Shown: positions 19,087 to 29,053, numbered from the stretch's first letter. The stretch is DNA of 64,000 nucleotides from an uncultured Candidatus Puniceispirillum sp. (GCA_905182545.1 CAJJBY010000007.1:226001-290000), one strand, 5' to 3'. Program-made: numbers and translations. Notes: a model not told the origin generated them from the letters alone.

Positions 19087-19692
19087 TTAAAGCCGCTTGT
19101 CGGTTTGTAGGATGATGTAATTCACCACCTGCTGGGTAAAGCGAACATCACGCGCATGCGCAACCACACGGTTCATCTCGTCAGCATTTGCGGCAACGCC
19201 TGATAGATAGACTGTGCCATTGACAACATCAATGCTGAAATTCAGTGACGAAATACCACTATCGGTGATGAGCTTGGTGCGCAAGGTCGCGCTTGCTGCA
19301 AGATCCTTGGCAATATCCTTGATCGAGGATGAATCGGTAATCTGCAATTCATTGACCACTTCGCGAACCCCGCGAACTTCCCATGTCAATTTTGTTGCCA
19401 ATACTTTTTCTTTAGGTGTTTTCACCTTACCAGTCAGCAGAACCGCCCCATCATTTACCGAGACATCAGCCGCGGTCAAAAGCGAAAAGTCGCTTTTGAT
19501 AAACCGGTCGGTCAGCTTGGCACGGATTTGGGTATCAGCAACCGACGTGGAAAACCCTTTTTCGGTTTTTGAGGCAGCAACGGCAGCCGTTCCAATGCCA
19601 ATAACGGCACTGGCGCATCCCGAAAGGCTAACGCTCGCAAGCAAGAGAAAAATGGCAGTTGGCACGAAACGCGCCTGACGAATAGCTGGCAT
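19087..19692 (-). CDS. BON-domain lipoprotein
   Basis: 201 residues. Signal peptide residues 1-25 ending in the lipobox LSGC (Cys26). Two BON domains follow, at about residues 50-115 ([40 protein letters not shown]) and 120-195 ([34 protein letters not shown]). Related to E. coli DolP/YraP, an outer-membrane lipoprotein for envelope integrity encoded next to yraM/yraN. The same neighbourhood is seen here, with yraN directly upstream and gshB nine bases downstream. Confidence 0.9.
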   Translation of the reverse strand: MPAIRQARFVPTAIFLLLASVSLSGCASAVIGIGTAAVAASKTEKGFSTSVADTQIRAKLTDRFIKSDFSLLTAADVSVNDGAVLLTGKVKTPKEKVLATKLTWEVRGVREVVNELQITDSSSIKDIAKDLAASATLRTKLITDSGISSLNFSIDVVNGTVYLSGVAANADEMNRVVAHARDVRFTQQVVNYIILQTDKRL

Positions 19693-20159
19693 ATGTGCAT
19701 TCCTAATCGCTTGAGTTCTAATCCCCCTAATGTGACGCTTTGCGAATCATCGGTCAAGGTCATTTGCGGCAAATCACCATGCATTATGAATATGGGCAAT
19801 CTTGCCAATCCCAAAGTTTTTTCAGCTTGCATGATGATGAAATCAAATTGGCAATCAAAAGTTGTGAATGTCGGATTCTTGGCAAGGAATAATGATGCCA
19901 CTTTGGTGATGCGCTGTTGCTGGCGGCGCGATAAAATCTGGTCGGTCATGCCATGTTGGCGATATTTGACTTCGGCAAAAATCAAACGATTGCGATGCCG
20001 CAAAATCAGATCAATTTCTCCAGCGGAGCAACGCCATCGTTGGGCAATGAGCCGATAGCCCTTGAACCATAAAAACCAGCGCACTTTGAATTCGGCAAAC
20101 CGACCGCGGTTTTCGGCTAATTTGTGGTGCTGATGGTTTGACTTCGGCTTTACGGTCAT
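19512..20159 (-). CDS. yraN: YraN/UPF0102 family protein (3' end uncertain)
   Basis: Endonuclease-like fold family linked to rsmI. The core motifs are ENRGRFAEFKVRWFLWFKGYRLIAQRW, GEIDLILRHRNRLIFAEVKYR (PD-(D/E)xK-like ExK centre) and RRQQQRITKVASLFL. Family members are about 120 residues, but this frame runs to 215 and overlaps the BON gene start by 180 bases. An alternative stop (TAG on the minus strand, 19727-19729) lies one frame over, so an indel in residues 110-145 probably removed the true stop. Only residues 1-120 should be trusted. Confidence 0.75.
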   Translation of the reverse strand: MTVKPKSNHQHHKLAENRGRFAEFKVRWFLWFKGYRLIAQRWRCSAGEIDLILRHRNRLIFAEVKYRQHGMTDQILSRRQQQRITKVASLFLAKNPTFTTFDCQFDFIIMQAEKTLGLARLPIFIMHGDLPQMTLTDDSQSVTLGGLELKRLGMHICQLFVRRVSCQLPFFSCLRALAFRDAPVPLLALERLPLLPQKPKKGFPRRLLIPKSVPS

Positions 20160-20178
20160 GGCGCTATTTGGCTAGCGA

Positions 20179-21030
20179 TCAATTTCCCCTGTCAAGATCA
20201 ATGGCCAATGAATAGATGATTTTCCGTGATTGGCCGGAAATCTGGCTGACCGTCTGTACCGCATCACGAAGGCTGGTTGCCTGCATTTCTTCGCGCAGCA
20301 TTGCGGTTAATTTGGCGGTGTCGAATGTATTATCGCTTGCCGTCATGCCGCTAACCAGAATGACAATTTCGCCTTTGGGTGGTGTGGCTTGTTGATAAAA
20401 TTCGGCAAGCAGCGCCAGCGTGTCGCGGTGATAGGATTCATGCAATTTGGTTAATTCGCGGGCAACCACGGCCAGCCGATCACCGAATATTTCATGCATG
20501 ATTTGCAAGCTGGCACCAAGACGGCGCGGTGATTCAAACCAGATGCTTGTCACGCTAAGATTGGCAAATTCGCGAAAGGCCGTTTTTGCGGCTTTCTGGC
20601 TATTTGGCACAAATCCAGCAAATAAAAACCGGTCACTTGGCAGGCCTGCGGCGGCCAGACCAGCCAGAACAGCGCTTGGTCCGGGAATTGCCATGACCGA
20701 AATCCCCGCATCATGGCAAGCGGTAACAAGCTTGTATCCGGGGTCAGAAACCAGCGGTGTACCAGCATCGCTTACAAGCGCAATTATCTTGCCGCTTTGC
20801 AAGGCTTCAAGCAGCTTTGGCCGCATGGTTTGCCCGTTATGATCATGATAGGGCATGAATTTTGCCGCTGTACGCAAACCGGTTAGCGTCAGTAATTTGC
20901 GCGTCATTCTGGTATCTTCACATGCCAGAATATCGACTTTTTGCAGCCATTCGGCCGCGCGCGGCGATAAATCGCCAAGATTGCCAATCGGTGTTGCGAT
21001 GACCACCAATTGTCCCGCGCTTTGCGTCAT
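20179..21030 (-). CDS. rsmI: 16S rRNA (cytidine-2'-O-)-methyltransferase RsmI
   Basis: RsmI 2'-O-methylates C1402 of 16S rRNA. Start ATG 21030 (MTQSAGQLVVIATPIGNLGD) is preferred, with an aggcgg site upstream, giving 283 residues as in E. coli; ATG 21084 is possible. Motifs: IATPIGNLGDLSPRA, CEDTRMTRKLL, ALVSDAGTPLVSDPGYKLV, PGPSAVLAGLAAAGLPSDRFLFAGF, WFESPRRLGASL, and ELTKLHE. Divergent from the penicillin-binding protein activator gene. Confidence 0.95.
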   Translation of the reverse strand: MTQSAGQLVVIATPIGNLGDLSPRAAEWLQKVDILACEDTRMTRKLLTLTGLRTAAKFMPYHDHNGQTMRPKLLEALQSGKIIALVSDAGTPLVSDPGYKLVTACHDAGISVMAIPGPSAVLAGLAAAGLPSDRFLFAGFVPNSQKAAKTAFREFANLSVTSIWFESPRRLGASLQIMHEIFGDRLAVVARELTKLHESYHRDTLALLAEFYQQATPPKGEIVILVSGMTASDNTFDTAKLTAMLREEMQATSLRDAVQTVSQISGQSRKIIYSLAIDLDRGN

Positions 21031-21287
21031 GATTTTGGCCGCCTGAATTGCATGGATAAGGCTGCCAGTATAGGGCGATGGCAAGACGCCTCACAAGCGC
21101 ATAATGCAAGACAATCATGGTTTGATTGGGAATGATGCCGAATCAGAATTTGCGATAATGACAAGCTTGGCGAAAGCCGTCATGGTAAAATGTGAGCAAG
21201 CCTTGAGGCATCTTTTGGGAAAGCGTGGCTGAAATTTGTATGAAAGCTGAACAAAAAAATGCCAAAATTTGGTAAGATGTTTTGGAT

Positions 21288-22928
21288 ATGCGAACTATGT
21301 TTGAAAATGACCGGATAAACCAATCAGGCCAAAGCTTGATTATGGATTGTCAGCCATGTTGGCGGCAGACCAAAGGATTGATTGCGGCTGTCGCAATGAT
21401 CGCACTTGCTGGCTGCCAGCCGGCAACGATGCCGTCATCATCTATTCCTGGCAACAACAAAAACAGCCTCGTTATCACAAATTCAACAAGCGTCACCCGT
21501 GCCAAAATCACCGGTACCAAAACCAACGATATCAAAACCAGGCTTAGCCGAATCATCAGACCAAGACCAGATCAGCAATTAATCGGACGGCGCCAGACAG
21601 ATCTTCTCCAGATAGCCCCTCTGATGCAAAAAAACCTGGTCAGGACAGCACAACCGATCTTGCCGCGGCAAATGCGATCATGGATTCGATCATCTGGCAA
21701 TTTCAAACCGATGATAAAGTGATTGAAACCACTGAGTCAACGATACCGATTGGCCCTGATCCATCGCTAAGTGATGATGCGCTTGATGCGGCTTTTGCGC
21801 TTTTATCAAGCCGGATTCGGCCGCAAAGTTTTGAGCCGGTTTTTGAGATGCCGCCAAAAGGTGATGGGGTTATTCGTGTTGGGCTTTTAGTGCCGTTAAG
21901 TGGTGAATATGCAGCCCTTGGCATGGAAATCCGGCGAAGCGTTGAAATGGCATTATTCAAAATCAACAATCCCAAGATTGAGATTTTATTTCTCGACACA
22001 AAGGGTGGTGAAACCGCTGGCAATGCGGCAATGACCGGCTTGAATAGTGATGTGGATATTTTCATTGGCCCGCTTTTCACCGATGCGGTGACGCAAGCAC
22101 GCGCTGTCACCGATCAGCTTCGTGATGGTCGCTCGCGGCCACTAATGCTATTGCTGTCAAATAATGTCGATGTTGCCAGTGCCGATCGCTGGTTGATGGG
22201 CTATCTTCCCGAACAGCAGCTTGATGTTTTGCTTGGTCATGCGGTCAGCACGGGTAAAGCGTCGCTTTGCCTTGATTGCGCAAGATTCGCTTTTTGGGCA
22301 GCGTCTATTGACGCATGCAAGCCAACGTTTGGCTGATTTTGGGTTAACGCCCGAAGCGGTGCGCGTGCTAAGCGATGATGAACTTGCTGATGAAACCAAT
22401 CTGAAAGATGCCATTCGCGCTTTTACCCGCTACACCGCGCCAATTGATGAAGCGCCACTTGCCGACAGCCCGTTTGATGCGGTGATTTTTGCTGGTGATC
22501 CAGCTTTTTCGCTTCGCACCGCGCCGGTTCTTGCCTTTTATGATGTTGGGCCTGATCGCGCGCTTTATCTTGGCAATGCCTTATGGAATCAACATCAGCT
22601 TTTGGTCGAACCATCGCTTCAAGGCGGGCTGTTTTCAACACGGCCAAGCAATCTTGATGCGCGTTTCGATGCTGACTGGACTGAAATCTGGGCAGAACCG
22701 GCAGGCCAGTTGGCGCGGGTGGGGTTTGATGCGATGGCGCTTGTCGCGGCTTTGGCAAAATCAAATCATCGCGATTGGTCAAAACAGCTTGTCAGCAATA
22801 GCGGGTTTCAAGGCTATAGCGGGGCGTTTCGCTTGCTGCCAAATGGCCGCAATATCCGCAGTTTTGAATTGCGCAAAATCAATAAGGGCGAGGCCAAGAT
22901 CATTCGTCCGGCACCAAACAAGATTTAA
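21288..22928 (+). CDS. Penicillin-binding protein activator lipoprotein, LpoA/LppC-like (frameshifted)
   Basis: Lipoprotein with a periplasmic-binding-protein fold, related to LpoA that stimulates PBP1A. The lipobox IALAGC ends an N-terminal hydrophobic segment. A proline/serine/threonine linker rich in K and Q follows, broken by frameshifts at about 21450 and 21585. The main domain reads IRVGLLVPLSGEYAALGMEIRRSVEMAL, IEILFLDTKGGE, IFIGPLFTDAVTQA. A third shift at about 22255 leads to RRFALIAQDSLFGQRLL, FDAVIFAGDPAF, GGLFSTRP and GYSGAFRLLPNG. Start ATG 21288 or 21342 cannot be decided. Divergent from rsmI, as in many proteobacteria. Confidence 0.85.
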
Positions 22929-22977
22929 AAGTCAAAATTGTCGCTGGACTGGCTTGGGAGCTATATCGCCGGTTTGG

Positions 22978-24189
22978 TTAGCGCAGAATTGTCGACAAAA
23001 TATGATTTAGCCGCAACCGCCCATCATCACTGGCCATTAATCTGGATTGATTTGGCATGCGCTGAAGCCAGCCAGCTGTAATTGCCTGTTCAACGCCATC
23101 CCCATCAAGCCAGTCATCACATGGCCCACAAAGATTTTCGATCACGTCAAGATCAATACCGTTTGTCAGGCGAAGCCCCATCATCACCATTTCGCTAGCC
23201 CAATCAGCCGGTGAATCAATTTGCGTCTCGTCGATGCCATGGCCTTTTGCCGCCACCGCATCTAACCATCCTGCTGGACTGCGTCTTGTCACAGTGGCGT
23301 TGCGGATCGCAAGGTTTTCAGCTGGATCAAACAATGCAAACCGGCCATGCGCACCAGGCCCAACACCAAGCCAGTCAGCAGCCTGCCAATAGGTTAGATT
23401 ATGCCAACATTCCTGACCAGGCGCTGCATGATTGGAAATCTCATAAGCCGGCAAGCCAGCGGCATTGGTCATTTGCTGCGTCATTTCATAAAGATCGGCA
23501 GCGCGATCATCATCAAGCGCCATCATCTCACCACGCCGCTTTCTTGTATGAAAAACGGTTCCAGCTTCAATCGTCAATTGATATAAAGACAAATGCCCAA
23601 GCCCAAGCGATAACGCCTGACCAAGCATGGCTTGCCATGCTTTTGGGCTTTGATCGGGAAGCGCATAAATCAAATCAATTGAGATGCGGTCAAAGGCCTT
23701 GTTCACCTTATCAAGCGCCTGCAGCGCATCGGTAGCCGAATGTTCGCGGCCCAGAAATTTTAAACTGGCATCATCAAGTGATTGCACCCCCATTGAAACG
23801 CGGTTCACGCCGGCTTTTTGAAATCCCAGCATGGCCTCAGCTTCAACCGAGGTCGGGTTAGCCTCGGCGGTAATTTCGATATCATCGGTAAAGCCAAATA
23901 AATTTTCGGCATGGCGGATCAATCTTTCAACCAATACAGGCGGCATTAATGATGGCGTGCCGCCGCCAAAAAACAGGCTTGATAGGGGCGGGCGTGATGG
24001 CATCAAAGACGCCATATGGGTCATCTCGGTGCAAAGCGCATCGCCAAAAATCTTGGTATCGACATCATTGCTGACATGCGAATTGAAATCGCAATAGGGG
24101 CATTTGGCGCGGCAAAAAGGCCAATGAAGATAAAGCGCAAAAGGCCTGCTAGCCTGATCAAAACCCACCGATTTTGTTTTACCGGCCAT
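22978..24189 (-). CDS. hemW: Radical SAM haem chaperone HemW
   Basis: HemW (formerly HemN-like) binds haem and a 4Fe-4S cluster and delivers haem to respiratory enzymes. ATG 24189 is chosen over a TTG at 24201. The radical SAM motif is CRAKCPYCDF near residues 25-34, preceded by LYLHWPFC. SLFFGGGTPSLMPP, EITAEANPTSVEAEAML, NRVSMGVQSLDDASLKFLGR and the HemN C-terminal domain follow. HemW has CxxxCxxC without the fourth Cys of true HemN, as seen here. Overlaps rdgB by 11 bases. Confidence 0.92.
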   Translation of the reverse strand: MAGKTKSVGFDQASRPFALYLHWPFCRAKCPYCDFNSHVSNDVDTKIFGDALCTEMTHMASLMPSRPPLSSLFFGGGTPSLMPPVLVERLIRHAENLFGFTDDIEITAEANPTSVEAEAMLGFQKAGVNRVSMGVQSLDDASLKFLGREHSATDALQALDKVNKAFDRISIDLIYALPDQSPKAWQAMLGQALSLGLGHLSLYQLTIEAGTVFHTRKRRGEMMALDDDRAADLYEMTQQMTNAAGLPAYEISNHAAPGQECWHNLTYWQAADWLGVGPGAHGRFALFDPAENLAIRNATVTRRSPAGWLDAVAAKGHGIDETQIDSPADWASEMVMMGLRLTNGIDLDVIENLCGPCDDWLDGDGVEQAITAGWLQRMPNQSRLMASDDGRLRLNHILSTILR

Positions 24190-24814
24190 CGGCTTTGCCA
24201 AAACAGCGTGCTAGCAATTGCGCAAATGCGTCGGCGCGATGGCTAATGGTATGTTTGGCATCAGGGTTCATTTCGCCAAAACTGATCTTGTAACCATCGG
24301 GCTGAAAAATCGGATCATAGCCAAATCCCATTGTGCCGCGCGCCGGAAACATAAGCTGGCCTTTCACTTTGCCTTCGACACAAACGACAACCCCATCTGG
24401 CCAGACAATGGCAAGCGCACAAATAAATTCGGCGCTGTGATCCGTGGAGCCGGTTTTCGCAAGTGCGATTTCGACAGCATCCATGGCAAGGTTGAAATCA
24501 CGATCCGGCCCAGCCCAGCGTGCCGAATAGATTCCCGGGGCGCCATCAAGGGCTGTTACCGCTAAACCCGAATCATCGGCAAGTGCTGGCTTGCCCGAGG
24601 CCATGGCCGCTTCGCGTGCCTTTAAGATCGCATTGCCGGTAAAGCTGGTTTTGGTTTCATCAGGTTCAGCAAGACCAAGATCAGCAGCTGATAAAATATC
24701 AATATCAAAACCGGCAAATAGCGCGCCAATTTCGCGCATCTTGCCAGCATTATGCGTGGCAATGACAAGCGTATCTTCGGTAAATTGGCGATCGGTCATG
24801 ATCGGATCTTTCAT
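24179..24814 (-). CDS. rdgB: Non-canonical purine NTP pyrophosphatase RdgB/HAM1
   Basis: Hydrolyses dITP, XTP and dITP-like damaged nucleotides. 211 residues from ATG 24814; ATG 24799 (MTDRQF) is an alternative. Motifs: IATHNAGKMREIGALF near residues 18-33, KPALADDSGLAVTALDGAPGIYSARWAG, and MGFGYDPIFQP then SHRADAFAQL. Sixteen bases after the rph stop, in the order rph-rdgB-hemW, a conserved alphaproteobacterial operon. Confidence 0.95.
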   Translation of the reverse strand: MKDPIMTDRQFTEDTLVIATHNAGKMREIGALFAGFDIDILSAADLGLAEPDETKTSFTGNAILKAREAAMASGKPALADDSGLAVTALDGAPGIYSARWAGPDRDFNLAMDAVEIALAKTGSTDHSAEFICALAIVWPDGVVVCVEGKVKGQLMFPARGTMGFGYDPIFQPDGYKISFGEMNPDAKHTISHRADAFAQLLARCFGKADGR

Positions 24815-24829
24815 CTTGGTTAGGGCTTT

Positions 24830-25558
24830 TTAAAAACCGGCATCTCGAACCGCACGGCGTTGCAGATCAAACAGGCTGTTGCATCCGGTTTCGGCCAAAT
24901 CCAGCATTTCATTCAGGCTTGCCCGTGAAAAAGGATGTTCTTCGCCAGTTGCCTGAATTTCAACAAGCTGGCCATCGGCGGTCAGAATGAAATTTGCGTC
25001 AATTTCGGCGGCGCTATCTTCGTCATAATCAAGATCCAGAACGGCTTGGCCTTGATAGATACCGCATGAAATGGCGGCCACCTGACCGGTTAGGGGTGAT
25101 TGCGTGATCGCGCCTGCCAAAAGCAATCTTTCGCAGGCAATCCGCAGCGCAACCCATGCGCCGGTGATGGCGGCTGTCCGCGTGCCGCCATCCGCTTGAA
25201 TCACATCACAGTCAATTTTGATCTGGCGTTCGCCAAGTGCGCCAAGATTGGTAACAGCGCGAAGCGAGCGCCCAATCAGACGTTGAATTTCAAGAGTGCG
25301 GCCACCTTGTTTGCCGCGTGCCGCTTCTCGGTCGATGCGGCTATGGGTCGAACGCGGCAACATACCATATTCAGCGGTTACCCAGCCCTTGCCGCTATTG
25401 CGCAGAAATGCGGGGACCCGCTCGTCAATTGATGCTGTGCAAAGTACATGCGTATTGCCAAATTTGGCAAAGCATGATCCTTCGGCATGAAGTGATACAG
25501 ATGGCTCAAGTGAAACAGAGCGAAGCGCGTCAATGGCGCGGCCGGAAGGGCGTGTCAT
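24830..25558 (-). CDS. rph: Ribonuclease PH
   Basis: Phosphorolytic 3'-5' exoribonuclease that trims tRNA 3' ends. 242 residues, normal length. [18 protein letters not shown] start, [70 protein letters not shown], and [18 protein letters not shown], with the catalytic Asp pair. Divergent from hrcA, the usual arrangement in alphaproteobacteria. Confidence 0.96.
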   Translation of the reverse strand: MTRPSGRAIDALRSVSLEPSVSLHAEGSCFAKFGNTHVLCTASIDERVPAFLRNSGKGWVTAEYGMLPRSTHSRIDREAARGKQGGRTLEIQRLIGRSLRAVTNLGALGERQIKIDCDVIQADGGTRTAAITGAWVALRIACERLLLAGAITQSPLTGQVAAISCGIYQGQAVLDLDYDEDSAAEIDANFILTADGQLVEIQATGEEHPFSRASLNEMLDLAETGCNSLFDLQRRAVRDAGF

Positions 25559-25690
25559 GATAAATATCCTTTGTTGGAGCGTTCGAGCTGGTTAAAGCGA
25601 TATGCCAGTGAAGTAAAGGGATAAGGTAAATTGCCGCATCCCTCGTTTCTTCGATTGACCAAATGGCTTGGCTTATCCTAAATTTTCTTC

Positions 25691-26749
25691 ATGACAGATG
25701 CCAGTATAAAGGACTTAAAACCGCGCAGCCTGGAAATTTTCCATGAGCTGGTCTCGGCCTATTTGGAAGATGGTTTGCCGGTTGGGTCAAGCAGGCTTGC
25801 TCGATCAGGTAAATTTGACTTTTCGCCGGCATCGATCCGAAGCAAGATGAGCGATCTTGAAGATGCAGGGCTTTTATTTGCCCCGCATACATCGGCTGGC
25901 CGTGTGCCAACTGAAATCGGCCTTCGGCTTTTTGTTGATGGGCTGATGGAATTTAACCGCAATGTTCCGCCAGAGCAGCGCCAGTCAATTGACAGCGAAT
26001 GTGCGGCGCGCGGAATTAGCCTCAACCAGCTTCTTGATAAAACCAGCAAAACCCTATCGGGGCTGTCGAATTGCGCCAGTCTGGTCTTGTCGCCAAGCAG
26101 CGAGGCCGAGTTACAGCATTTTGAATTTGTACCAATCGGCGTTGATCGCGCCTTGGCGGTTTTGGTGCGGTCGGACGGGCAGGTTGAAAACCGGTTAATT
26201 GATTTACCAGCTGGCATGCCAGCTTCAGCGATGACGCGTGCGGCGAATTATATGAATGCCAAATTGAAAAATAACAGCATGATCCATGCGGCAAGCCTGA
26301 TCCGAAATGAAATTGCCCAACATAAGGCTGAACTTGACGAGCTGACCACAGTGCTTGTCGAACAGGGGCTTGGCATCTGGTCAGATGGTATTGGCGGTGA
26401 TGATGCGGCGCTTATTTTGCGTGGGCAGGCCAATCTTCTTGATGATATTCAGGCGGCTGAAGGTCTTGATGAAATTCGCGGGCTTTTTGATGCGCTAGAG
26501 GCGCGCGAAAATGCGCTTCGGCTGTTAGATGCAACACGTGATGGCGATGGGGTGAAAATTTTCATTGGCGCTGAAAACAATCTTTTTGCCAGCACTGGTT
26601 GTTCATTGGTGATTGCGCCTTATCAGAATAATGATCGTTCGATCATTGGGGCGATTGGCGTTCTTGGCCCGCGCCATATGAATTATGCGCGGATTATCCC
26701 GATGGTTGATTATACAAGCAAGGCGATTGACCGCGTTTTGGGTCGTTAA
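25691..26749 (+). CDS. hrcA: Heat-inducible transcription repressor HrcA
   Basis: HrcA represses chaperone genes by binding CIRCE and is re-folded by GroEL. 352 residues. The N-terminal winged helix has LVSAYLEDGLPVGSSRLA and FSPASIRSKMSDLEDAGLLFAPHTSAGRVPTEIGLRLFVDGLM, a strong family signature at about residues 20-85. The central dimerisation/GAF-like part includes FEFVPIGVDRALAVLV and the C-terminus SLVIAPYQNNDRSIIGAIGVLGPRHMNYARIIPMVDYTS. I saw no CIRCE inverted repeat upstream of hrcA, grpE or dnaK; groESL is not in the window. Confidence 0.95.
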   Translation: MTDASIKDLKPRSLEIFHELVSAYLEDGLPVGSSRLARSGKFDFSPASIRSKMSDLEDAGLLFAPHTSAGRVPTEIGLRLFVDGLMEFNRNVPPEQRQSIDSECAARGISLNQLLDKTSKTLSGLSNCASLVLSPSSEAELQHFEFVPIGVDRALAVLVRSDGQVENRLIDLPAGMPASAMTRAANYMNAKLKNNSMIHAASLIRNEIAQHKAELDELTTVLVEQGLGIWSDGIGGDDAALILRGQANLLDDIQAAEGLDEIRGLFDALEARENALRLLDATRDGDGVKIFIGAENNLFASTGCSLVIAPYQNNDRSIIGAIGVLGPRHMNYARIIPMVDYTSKAIDRVLGR

Positions 26750-26753
26750 CGAT

Positions 26754-27226
26754 CTATTCCCAGCGTGATGATTTACAGCGCGGTATAAAGCGATCTGACC
26801 CAGTTCTGGATGGCGTATAAATATCGATCAATATTGTCTGTGTCTTTGCCAACCCCATTTTAAGCGTAACCAAAGAGGTTAGTTCCAATTGAAACCCGGC
26901 CGCGCCGATGAAAAGCCCGATGCAACCGGCTAAAAGAATGCGCGCCAGCCGGGTAACGCCGCCAAGGGCGGGCTGGCAAGGGTGATGTGCAATTTGGGCA
27001 GACAAAGCGCAAAGGCGCACTGATTGGTTCATTTTTGGCAGATATACCGCCAATTTGTAGGATCGACAGCGCCGCCGAACCACCCCGCCACTGGTTTTGC
27101 TTAATTGTTCCGTTGGCAGAAAAAACGAATTTTCACAATCATGCACTGGATTGGCATATCACCATAATTACGAACCAGCTTGCGCAAAATCACTAATGCC
27201 TGACAATGCGGGCAGTTTTGGTTCAT
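26754..27226 (-). CDS. Small zinc-ribbon membrane protein, uncharacterised (frameshifted)
   Basis: Not a family I can name. The start is ATG 27226 after a ggggatc site. Read through corrected frames it opens with CPHC at residues 5-8, then LVILRKLVRN, then CHDC (a C seems lost from a CC pair at about 27143), followed by ENSFFLPTEQL, like MJ0042-type zinc ribbons. A third pair CPNC lies around 27013-27024. After another shift comes one hydrophobic helix (RILLAGCIGLFIGAAGFQL) and a short soluble tail ending at 26754. So: an N-terminal zinc-binding region with three CxxC pairs and a single membrane helix, about 155 codons. Convergent with hrcA, downstream of another unknown gene. Confidence 0.5.
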
Positions 27227-27366
27227 GCGCGTGATCCCCATCATGGTCGCGAGGATGAAATAGCCGTTTCATGACAGCATAGTTTGATATGGCTAACAAA
27301 ACGTTAGCGCGATGGCGAAAACCGCCAATCAGAATTATTTTTGGGCTGGGTGTTTTTGAAACCGAT

Positions 27367-28074
27367 TTATGACATGGCATCATCAAATCGCGCTTGCAAC
27401 GGCAAAAGCGCGCTGGCGATCGGGTGATTATGTCTGGCTTGTGGTTCTGCGTGGTTTTTTTTTGGTGGAGGTTTTTTTCGCTGCAGTCTTTTTCGAAGCT
27501 GGCCTTTTTCGACGCCGCTTTTCGCTTTGCTGGTTTGGCTTCGATGGCTGGGTGTTTTGATGAGTTCGATTTGGCGGCGCCTTTTGGCGGTGTCGTTGTC
27601 AGCAATTCATAAAGCGATTCAGAGACTGCATGACGAACCATTTGCGGCAATTCATTTGCCAGAACATTGCGAACCGCACTGCCAACCTCGGTCATTAAAT
27701 CATGGCGAAGCTGATCTGACATGATTTGTGGCTGTTGACTGATAATCTGGGTTTTTGGGGCTTTGCCAGCCCGATCAATGGCAGCGGCAATTTCGGCCAT
27801 TGTGGCGTTGGAAAGTGATACATCATCGGCATTTGCCAATGGACTGGTCTTACCAACAATATTCACCGCCGGTGGTGGTGCCTGACTTGGTAAAACCGCC
27901 AATGCCGGTTTTTCAGTTTGTGCATCAGCTGTCTGATCTGGTTTTTTGTTTGCGCGCCATTGCTGGTGGGGCGGTTGATTTGATTACCGCCATCATTGGT
28001 GTGCCATCTTTGATAACGGCTTCGGCTTCGTCGCACAGCGCTTCGATTGATTTCCAGATTTGCGCATTTTGCAT
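27367..28074 (-). CDS. Uncharacterised lysine-rich protein with PopZ-like helix (frameshifted)
   Basis: The function is not recognised. ATG 28074 opens MQNAQIWKSIEALCDEAEAV. A shift at about 27957 leads to a Pro/Ala/Thr-rich acidic linker (residues 45-95), then DVSLSNATMAEIAAAIDRAG and a helix, LRHDLMTEVGSAVRNVLANE followed by LPQMVRHAVSESLYELL, whose ELPxxVxxAVxE pattern recalls the C-terminal oligomerisation helices of DUF2497/PopZ. A Lys/Ala/Pro-rich tail (27440-27560) follows. Within it A-runs probably caused a second shift; the corrected frame ends with QARFDDAMS and a stop at 27367-27369, while the uncorrected one runs on to 27168. PopZ anchors ParB-parS at cell poles, which would fit an origin region, but the usual PopZ neighbour valS is absent. 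Low confidence. Confidence 0.4.
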
Positions 28075-28365
28075 AGTGGGCGTGTCCAACCATTATTCGG
28101 CCAAAGTGGTTTTCATCCTAGTTTCATGCCTGATGATCATGCTGGCGTGATCCCGATGTCGAATTTTAATGTCTCATAAGTCAGCAAAAGAAACAATATC
28201 TTGTCAGGATTCATCAAATGTCGTTATCGGTATCTATGTCTTTGACGTGATTCAATATCGGATCATAGCAAAAAGACATTTTTTTACTGTTTTACTCTTG
28301 GCGAAGCCGCCAAGGATCGCTAGATAAAGCTGGCGTTCCGCGATGGAAGCGAAAAGGAAACCGCG

Positions 28366-29053
28366 ATGACTGACCAAAAAACCACCAATGATGAAGCGGC
28401 TCAAGACCCGAGCGCCGAAACTGGCGCGCAGGATCCGGCTGGATCAGACAAGGCTGCCAATAATGGCGCTCATGGATGATATTCTGAATGACGTGCTTGC
28501 CGCCGCTGGTGCCGAAACCACTGGTGATGCTGAAGCGCAAGACCCGTTAATAGCAATGATTGCTGAACGTGATCAATTAAAAGACCAGCTATTGCGGGCT
28601 TTGGCTGATACTGAAAATATGCGCCGCCGAAGCGAGCGTGAAGCCACCAATGTTCGGAAATATGGTCATACACCATTTGCGCGAGACCTTGTTGGCGCCA
28701 TTGATAATCTGGCGCGTGTTGTCGAATCGGGACCAGAAAATCTTGATCAGGCCGATGAAACCGTGAGATCGCTGATTACTGGTATCCAGCTTAGCTGGAC
28801 CGAGCTGCAATCAGTTATTGAAAAACATGGCATTAAACGCGTTGAGCCACTTGGCGAGAAATTTGACTATAATTTGCATCAGGCAATGTTTGAAATGCCA
28901 ACCAATGACCAGCCAAGCGGCATGGTTCTTGAGGTTGTACAGCATGGCTATGTTCTTCATGACCGGCTGTTGCGCCCAGCCATGGTTGGGGTTTCAAAAA
29001 CAGGTGATGCGGCTGGTGCAACCGGCAATGATCAATCAAAAACCGACGAATAG
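28366..29053 (+). CDS. grpE: Nucleotide exchange factor GrpE (frameshifted near the N-terminus)
   Basis: GrpE releases ADP from DnaK. ATG 28366 has an aggaa site and gives the acidic N-terminus MTDQKTTNDEAAQDPSAETG. A shift at about 28465 then moves the frame to DDILNDVLAAAG and the long coiled helix (IAERDQLKDQLLRALADTENMRRRSEREATNVRKYG). The C-terminal beta domain is clear: HGIKRVEPLGEKFDYNLHQAMFEMP, GMVLEVVQHGYVLHDRLLRPAMVGVSK. About 229 codons. The break falls in the unconserved acidic tail; an internal ATG start is possible but less likely. Confidence 0.93.

Noticed and set aside
25559-25690. Weak heat-shock-like promoter (CTTC, 19 bases, CTTAT) before hrcA
   Set aside because: The first box is CTTC instead of CTTG and spacing is off; not distinguishable from chance.
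27369-27612. Plus-strand open frames with Phe/Val/Leu-rich peptide, resembling a membrane protein
   Set aside because: They are the mirror of the Lys-rich tail of the minus-strand gene at 27367-28074 (AAA codons read as TTT), with no ribosome site.
28190-28240. Possible RpoH promoter before grpE (CTTG at 28200)
   Set aside because: The second box is not CYTAT at 17-18 bases, so the match is poor.
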